Below, one piece after another: positions 59,371 through 64,000 of a stretch of 64,000 bases of DNA. A program made the position numbers and the translations under genes. Every line of letters starts with the position of its first letter. The first letter of the stretch is position 1. Origin of the DNA: Clostridiales bacterium (GTDB lineage Bacteria; Bacillota; Sulfobacillia; RBS10-35); the NCBI GenBank assembly GCA_018729555.1, contig JAHHQG010000024.1:45541-109540 (forward strand), given 5' to 3'. The notes under the pieces were generated by a model. That model was given only the letters and a program-made list of their open reading frames with translations, had not been told where the DNA came from and did not search any database.

Positions 59371-60672
59371 ATGGAGACGGTTCTTTTGGTGGGTCGGCCC
59401 AACGTGGGGAAATCCAGCCTCTTTAACCGCATCACCCGCAGGCGCCAGGCCATCGTCACGGAGATCCCCGGCACCACCCGGGATATCCTCTGTGCCGAGG
59501 TAACCTGGCAGGGCCGCAGCTTTCGCCTTTGCGATTCAGGAGGCCTTTGGGGCGGGGATGATCCCCTGCAGAAGGAAGTGGAAGCCCGGGTGGAAGCCCT
59601 TTTGGGGGAAGCGGCGGTGATCCTCTTTGTGGTGGATGCAAAGGAAGGCCTTTCGCCCCTGGACGAGGGGGTGGCCGAAAAGCTCCGTCCTTACGCTGAG
59701 AAAGTCCTTCTGGTGGTCAACAAGGTGGATGATCCCTCCCGCCGGGAAGTTGTTTTTGAGTTTTACCGCCTGGGGTTGGGGGATCCCCAGCCCGTCTCGG
59801 CCGCCCACGGCCGGGGGGTGGCGGACCTTTTGGATATGGTGGTGGAGCGGCTGGGAGGAGCGAAAGGGGATGAAGGGGAGAGGGAAGCGCCCCTTCGCCT
59901 CACCCTTTTGGGCCGGCCCAACGTGGGGAAATCGTCCCTCGCCAACGCCCTTTTGGGGGAAGATCGGCAGATCGTGAGTCCCATCCCCGGCACCACCCGG
60001 GATGCCGTAGGGTGGCCCCTGGAAGTGGAGGGCACCGCCTTTTGGCTGGTGGATACGGCGGGCCTGCGGCGGCCGGGGCGGGTGAAGCCGGGCATCGAGT
60101 TTTTCAGCGTGAGGCGGGCGGAGGAGGCCCTTCGCCTGAGCCACCTGGCCCTTTTGGTCCTGGACGGGAAAGAGGGGGTGGTGGCCCTGGACCAGCGGAT
60201 CGGGGGGCTCATCCAGAAGGCGCAAAAGGGCGTCATCCTGGTGATCAACAAGGTGGATGGCCTCCGCCCTGAAGAGGTCAAAAAGCGGGAGGAAGAGGTC
60301 AGGGCCGCCTTTTACTTTTTGCCCTTTGCGCCGGTGGTGTCGGTGTCGGCTCTGACGGGAAAGGGGCTTTCGCGCCTGCGGCGGGCCGTTTTAGAGGTGG
60401 CCCGGTCCTTGGACTTCATCCTTTCGACCCCTGAGATCAACCGGTTGCTGCAGGAGATCCAGAACAAGGGCGGCTTTCCCTCCGTCCACGGCCGGTCCTT
60501 CCGCATCTATTACGGTGTCCAGAAGGGGACCCGGCCTCCCACCTTCACCCTTTTCGTCAACGATCCCGAGCTCTTCCACTTCTCCATCCAGCGCCATCTG
60601 GAGAACCAGTGGCGGCAGCGCCATCCCCTTCCCGGCGCCCCCATCGTCTGGGAGGTGCGCCCGAGGTCATAG
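59371..60672 (+). CDS. der: ribosome-assembly GTPase Der (EngA)
   Basis: 433 residues, two tandem G domains. GRPNVGKSSLFN begins the first and GRPNVGKSSLANALLG the second; each has a PGTTRD switch and NKVD. A KH-like C-terminal domain (NKGGFPSVHGRSFRIYYGVQ) follows. Der acts in 50S subunit assembly. GAGGAGGAG supplies the ribosome site. Confidence 0.96.
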   Translation: METVLLVGRPNVGKSSLFNRITRRRQAIVTEIPGTTRDILCAEVTWQGRSFRLCDSGGLWGGDDPLQKEVEARVEALLGEAAVILFVVDAKEGLSPLDEGVAEKLRPYAEKVLLVVNKVDDPSRREVVFEFYRLGLGDPQPVSAAHGRGVADLLDMVVERLGGAKGDEGEREAPLRLTLLGRPNVGKSSLANALLGEDRQIVSPIPGTTRDAVGWPLEVEGTAFWLVDTAGLRRPGRVKPGIEFFSVRRAEEALRLSHLALLVLDGKEGVVALDQRIGGLIQKAQKGVILVINKVDGLRPEEVKKREEEVRAAFYFLPFAPVVSVSALTGKGLSRLRRAVLEVARSLDFILSTPEINRLLQEIQNKGGFPSVHGRSFRIYYGVQKGTRPPTFTLFVNDPELFHFSIQRHLENQWRQRHPLPGAPIVWEVRPRS

Positions 60673-60726
60673 CCGGTCCCCCTCCTCATATACATGGCCT
60701 GAGGAGAAGGGAGGGGACCCCCAAGG

Positions 60727-62127
60727 ATGGAAGCGTACGACATCTTTCGCGACATGGCGGAGCGCACCGGGGGAAACATCTACATCGGCGTGGTGGGGCC
60801 GGTGCGCACGGGGAAGAGCACCTTCGTGAAGAAGTTCATGGATCTTTTGATCCTCCCCCACATCCAGGACGAGGCGGAACGGCAGCGGACCATCGACGAG
60901 CTTCCTCAGAGCGGGGCGGGCCGGACCGTCATGACGACGGAGCCCAAGTTTGTCCCCGACAACGGGGTGGCCATCGCCTTGAACGGGCTGAACCTTCGGG
61001 TCCGGCTGGTGGATTCGGTGGGCTTTCCCGTCATGGGGGCCGTGGGGTACCAGGAAGGGGATCAGCCCCGGATGGTGACCACGCCCTGGTTTGACCACGA
61101 CATCCCCTTCGAAGAGGCGGCGGAGGTGGGGACCCAGAAGATCATCGCCGATCATTCCACCGTGGGGGTGGTGGTGACGGCCGACGGCTCCTTTGGGGAG
61201 CTTCCCCGGGAGGCGTACCAGCCGGCGGAGGAGCGGGCCATCCAGGAGCTGAAAAAGCTGGGGAAACCCTTTTTGGTCCTCCTGAACAGCCAGAAGGCCG
61301 ATGCGGAGGAAACCCAGTCCATGGCTGCTCGCCTGGCCCACGAGTACGGAGTGACGGTCCTCCCCGTCAACCTCCCCCACATCACCCGGTCGGGCCTCCA
61401 GCGGATCCTGGAGGAGCTTCTCTACGAATTCCCCATCAAAGAGCTGGAGGTGAGGGTGCCCCTCTGGGTGGAGGTGCTGGAGATCTCCCACTGGCTGCGC
61501 CAGAGCCTCCAGGAGGCTGTGGGGTCCGCCTTCCAGGGTCTCGAGAAGGTGCGGGACATCTACCGCGCCATGGGGGAGCTCCGGCAGCACGAGTACGTCC
61601 AGGATGTACGGCTGGAGTCGGCCGATATGGGCACGGGCGTGCTGCAGGTGGTGGTGGAAGTGCCCGAGGAGGTCTATCAGGAGGTGCTGCGGGAGCTGGC
61701 AGGCTTCGATGTGACCCGGCCGGAGCTCCTCCTGAAGGCCCTTAAGGAGTACCGGGAAGCCAAAGGGTTCTACGACCGCTTCCAGACGGCCCTTCGTGAG
61801 GTGGAGGAGACGGGGTACGGGGTGGTGCCGCCCCTTCTCTCCGACATGGAGTTCGAAGAACCCCAGCTCCTCCGAAAGGGCCACCAGTTCGGGGTGCGCC
61901 TGGCGGCCAAAGCCCCCGCCTACCACATCCTAAAGACCGAGGTGACGGCCGATTACAGCCCTATCCTGGGGACGGAGAGCCAGTCGGGAGGACCAAAAAG
62001 GGTTTCCCCAGCTTCTTCAGCTCCTGGATGGCCCGCTCCTCCGCCGGCTGGTACGCCTCCCGGGGAAGCTCCCCAAAGGAGCCGTCGGCCGTCACCACCA
62101 CCCCCACGGTGGAATGATCGGCGATGA
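60727..62127 (+). pseudogene. spoIVA: spoIVA, spore coat morphogenetic ATPase, 3' end replaced
   Basis: Genuine SpoIVA runs from ATG 60727 to about 61985 (some 420 residues). It has the P-loop VGPVRTGKSTFVKKFMD and TMMTTEPKFVPD in diverged form, plus VRLVDSVGFPVMGA and the later LGTESQS. The normal protein has about 490 residues; the last 70, which localise it to the forespore surface, are missing. After 61986 the frame reads an inverted copy of its own interior and ends at 62127 with a Pro/Ser-rich meaningless tail. SpoIVA polymerises with ATP to form the coat basement layer; this copy as assembled should not work. Confidence 0.88.
61115..61282 (+). repeat. inverted repeat arm A (inside spoIVA)
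   Basis: These 168 bases of spoIVA recur in reverse complement at 61987-62154 with a single difference (position 61254, A versus G). The arm encodes the segment around DHSTVGVVVTADGSFGELP. The distance between arms is about 700 bases. Confidence 0.92.
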
Positions 62128-62154
62128 TCTTCTGGGTCCCCACCTCCGCCGCCT
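61987..62154 (-). repeat. inverted repeat arm B (copy of spoIVA 61115-61282)
   Basis: Reverse complement of arm A, 167 of 168 bases identical. Its left edge is the exact point where spoIVA loses its natural 3' sequence. Its right edge is 27 bases from the stop of an antisense folC fragment. It carries no gene signals of its own. Confidence 0.92.
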
Positions 62155-62181
62155 GTCTGGTGAACGAAGGGAACAAGAACC

Positions 62182-62417
62182 TCATCTGCATTTTGCTCTG
62201 AGAAGGGGACGCAAAGCACCGCAAAGGTAGAAAGAGCCCGCCACAAGGAGGGTCTCTCCTGGACCCAGGAGGGAGAGACTTTGGGCCAGGGCCTCCGCCG
62301 GATCGGGTATCAGGGAGGATGGGGTGTCCTGGGGAAGGTAAGGGACGAGGGCCTCGGGGGGAAGCCCTTTGGGGTGGGGCGGGGCCGTGAGGGTGACGGT
62401 GGCGGCGCCCGCGGCAC
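62182..62417 (-). pseudogene. folC: folC 3' fragment (folylpolyglutamate/dihydrofolate synthase C-terminus)
   Basis: Read on the minus strand, VTLTAPPHPKGLPPEALV then AEALAQSLSLLGPGETLLVA, GSFYLCGALRPLL and a stop at 62182. This is the C-terminal signature of FolC (the bacterial pattern is DRVILTRPxNPRALPPEEL ... LVTGSLYLVGEVR). Only about 75 codons are present; the 5' part is absent and the frame closes upstream at about 62420. Codon use matches the main genome, so this piece probably derives from it but has been moved. Confidence 0.7.
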
Positions 62418-62444
62418 CGGCATTTTATGGTTGTCAGATAGGAC

Positions 62445-63056
62445 GTGGAGGAATACAATGGAGGCGCTGGGGGGTGGAGTCATGGGGAAGCGGGGACTGC
62501 GTTGGCTGCTTTAATGGTCGTTATCGCTTTAGCAGGCGCGTGGTCTGCGCCTGCGGCGACGGCCACCGCCCCAGGCGCAACCCTCGTGGGTTCGGGACAA
62601 GCGACGACTCAGCAGATCGTTGATCTCGTGCTCCGTTCGCCTGTCTTTGACCCCGTGCGAGATCGACTGCTCAACGACGGCAGGCCGACAGTCGTGCGGG
62701 AGACTCCCACCGGTGTCGTCGCGATCTTCGACGTGCTGCCGAAGGACGCCTCGTGGGCAGGCCCTGGGAGCATCATCGAGGGCGACTTCATGACGGTGAC
62801 GGTCGCGCCGTCGGGGAGGCTCGAGGCGGCGCAACTGTGGCGCAGGGTAGCCGTGCAGGGGAGCGTGAAGATCTTCTACTCGGCCGATCTCCTCACTGGA
62901 GAACAGTACCGGGTCGTGATGGACGGGTACAAGGTGACGAGTCAGACGAAAATGCCGGTTACGCTTCTGAAGTCGACCACCGGTGACCGGTCCAATGCGG
63001 CGGCCCCGCTTGCCCAGGGCTGCTACGTGTGCACGCAGTGGGTTCCCAACAACTGA
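62445..63056 (+). CDS. secreted protein of unknown function, 5' end apparently frameshifted
   Basis: The mature part (about 180 residues from 62514) is unknown. A signal-peptide core LMVVIALAGAWSAPAATA is followed by a soluble domain with a C-terminal CYVC pair. The best ribosome site (GGAGG, 62447) serves ATG 62458. That frame reads MEALGGGVMGKRGLRWLL and stops at 62514, just where the hydrophobic core begins in another frame. Joining the two would give a textbook signal peptide, so a one-base indel near 62505 is likely. Without it, GTG 62445 or TTG 62502 must start. Codon use (frequent gcg, gtc, cgc, acg) differs from the main genome. Confidence 0.5.
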   Translation: MEEYNGGAGGWSHGEAGTALAALMVVIALAGAWSAPAATATAPGATLVGSGQATTQQIVDLVLRSPVFDPVRDRLLNDGRPTVVRETPTGVVAIFDVLPKDASWAGPGSIIEGDFMTVTVAPSGRLEAAQLWRRVAVQGSVKIFYSADLLTGEQYRVVMDGYKVTSQTKMPVTLLKSTTGDRSNAAAPLAQGCYVCTQWVPNN

Positions 63057-63103
63057 CAATACGATTGATCTGAAAGCCAAGCTTCGAGGAGTGCGGCTTG
63101 TGA

Positions 63104-63330
63104 AGGTGAACCGCTTTGCCCTGGTCGCGGGCTAAGCGACCCTACCGTGAGTTCCACGGGAAGTGAAGCCTGTGGAGACGGGCTCTGCGGCGGAACGGGG
63201 CAACCCGGTCTACGAGCACCCCGCCGGTGAAGCAGGAAGCAACCAGGACGGTATCCCTTCGCTGGGATATTTGTCCATGAGTTGCGGAACGGGAGAACGT
63301 CAAGGTCTAACCAACGGACGCAGCGGTTAA
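63104..63330 (+). pseudogene. possible decayed 3' end of an IS605-type tnpB
   Basis: No intact frame is present in the 342 bases between 63057 and 63398. One frame gives REVKPVETGSAAERGNPV, then YEHPAGEAGSNQDGIPSL. A second gives TGSEACGDGLCGGTG. Both recall the variable C-terminal tail of TnpB proteins, and GGTGAAGCAGGAAGC is a word typical of that region. A small hairpin (GTATCCC/GGGATAT) follows. No transposase core or defined element ends are visible, so this is tentative. Confidence 0.3.
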
Positions 63331-63398
63331 GGAAAGACGAGCGTACTGAGCAAGCGTATACTGCAAATGAGGAACACGCGGTGAGAGGGTGAGAACCG

Positions 63399-63707
63399 GT
63401 GAGCTGCGTTGGCGTGGAAATCCCTGAAGAGCAGATTGCCCAATTCTGTCAGCGCTACGGGATTCGTGAACTGTCATTGTTTGGTTCGGTGCTGCGAGAT
63501 GATTTCGGTTCGTACAGCGATATTGACGTTCTTGTGGATTTCGCGCCCGGTAAAGCGGTTAGCTTGTTCCAGCTGATGGACATGGAAGATGAGCTCTCAC
63601 AAATGCTTGGGCGGAAGGTCGATCTTGTCGTCAAGCCAGCGCTGAGGGGCCGTGTGCGCGATTCCATTTTGAACAACCGGGAAGTCATGTATGTCGCTCC
63701 GCGATGA
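63399..63707 (+). CDS. mntA: MntA-type nucleotidyltransferase antitoxin (MNT domain)
   Basis: 102 residues. The minimal nucleotidyltransferase motif LFGSVLRDDFGSYSDIDVLV (GS...DxD) is complete, followed by the third Asp region VDLVVKP. In characterised pairs this protein AMPylates the HepT partner and blocks its RNase activity. GTG 63399 follows GAGAGGGTGAGAACC. It overlaps the HEPN gene by 17 bases, as expected for a toxin-antitoxin operon. A TATACT lies at 63357. Codon use and lower G+C mark it as different from the main genome. Confidence 0.88.
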   Translation: MSCVGVEIPEEQIAQFCQRYGIRELSLFGSVLRDDFGSYSDIDVLVDFAPGKAVSLFQLMDMEDELSQMLGRKVDLVVKPALRGRVRDSILNNREVMYVAPR

Positions 63708-64000
63708 TCGGGCCGCCATTGAGGACATCATAACCGCGATCGACAAGCTGGAAACCCGGCTGAAGGGGGTGTCGTTAGAGCACTTTCTGGCTGACGAGGA
63801 CGCCCAGGTGTGGGCCAACTGGTGGCTGGCAGTCATCGGCGAGGCGGCCAATGCTGTCAGCGCGGATTTTCGGCAGTCGCATCCGCACATTCCGTGGTCG
63901 CGGATGATCGGCATGCGTCACAGGCTGGTACACGGATACCGGACCGTGGATGCTCGGATCGTATGGGCGACCTTGCAGAACGACATTCCACCTCTGCGGG
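63691..64000 (+). CDS. hepT: HepT-type HEPN toxin (DUF86), 3' end cut by window
   Basis: The first 103 residues are visible; the frame is open at the window edge. The HEPN RNase motif RX4HXY appears as RHRLVHGY, and WLAVIGEAANAVS is the conserved helix of HepT proteins. HepT cuts RNA, tRNA in studied cases, and is silenced by AMPylation of the motif tyrosine by MntA. Missing residues are probably few, as the family is about 110-140 residues long. Confidence 0.85.
   Translation, partial: MSLRDDRAAIEDIITAIDKLETRLKGVSLEHFLADEDAQVWANWWLAVIGEAANAVSADFRQSHPHIPWSRMIGMRHRLVHGYRTVDARIVWATLQNDIPPLR

Noticed and set aside
1..64000. CRISPR arrays, tRNA or rRNA genes
   Set aside because: No regularly spaced repeats, no cloverleaf with CCA-type ends and no rRNA motifs were seen on reading both strands.

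Overview
The window looks like a G+C-rich (roughly 65%), probably thermophilic, endospore-forming Bacillota. It has PolC-type replication, the flagellar sigma factor SigD, dipicolinate synthase DpaAB, SpoIIIE, the SASP protease TepA, a spore-type GH18 lipoprotein and SpoIVA. The rpsB-to-spoIIIE gene order closely follows the Bacillus subtilis chromosome. Coding is very tight, with many ATGA/GTGA stop-start overlaps. The species cannot be named from the sequence alone.

Layout. (1) 1-3340: end of a motility operon, with the 3' part of flhF, an unusual FlhG-like/YcgR (PilZ) fusion, sigD and two unknown genes. (2) 3326-17950: a strong promoter and structured leader, then rpsB-tsf-pyrH-frr-uppS-cdsA-dxr-rseP-ispG, a convergent thioredoxin, proS, a glycosyltransferase and polC. 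(3) 17950-24475: an accessory block inserted between polC and rimP, which are adjacent in B. subtilis. It holds a DUF3054 protein, two paralogous small proteins, a membrane-anchored protein, a CstA-type transporter, two cysteine-free ArsA/Get3-type ATPases with complementary degenerate motifs, and two unknown proteins. (4) 24472-35256: an attenuated rimP-nusA-rnpM-ylxQ-infB-rbfA-nrnA-truB-ribF operon, then rpsO-pnp-ymxH and a stress-type protein. (5) 35344-47498: lysine/dipicolinate genes (dapB-dpaA-dpaB-asd-dapG-dapA), RNase J, tepA-ylzJ, uppP, spoIIIE and a GH18 lipoprotein. (6) 47506-55976: a small unknown gene and an aminotransferase on the minus strand, then ridA, rluB, a nicotinate phosphoribosyltransferase, fixC-fixX, a nucleotidyltransferase, a GGCT-fold protein, fba, glpX and an unknown. 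(7) 56127-61985: cmk-plsC-rpsA, a DUF1614 protein, der and spoIVA.

(8) 61985-64000 is discontinuous with the rest. spoIVA breaks off about 70 codons early and runs into an inverted 168-bp copy of its own interior (one mismatch), then an antisense folC tail. After that comes DNA of different codon use: a secreted unknown protein with an apparent frameshift, a possible decayed tnpB end, and a MntA/HepT (MNT-HEPN) toxin-antitoxin pair cut by the window edge. This is either a rearrangement with acquired DNA or an amplification/assembly chimera.

Two things stand out as possibly undescribed. The first is the CstA plus double-ArsA block. The second is a recurrent upstream element: a CATACTA heptamer in the loop of a GC stem. 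At three of its four sites this is nested inside outer arms that can pair with the Shine-Dalgarno. It lies before a stress-type gene, tepA, the GH18 gene and a small unknown gene.
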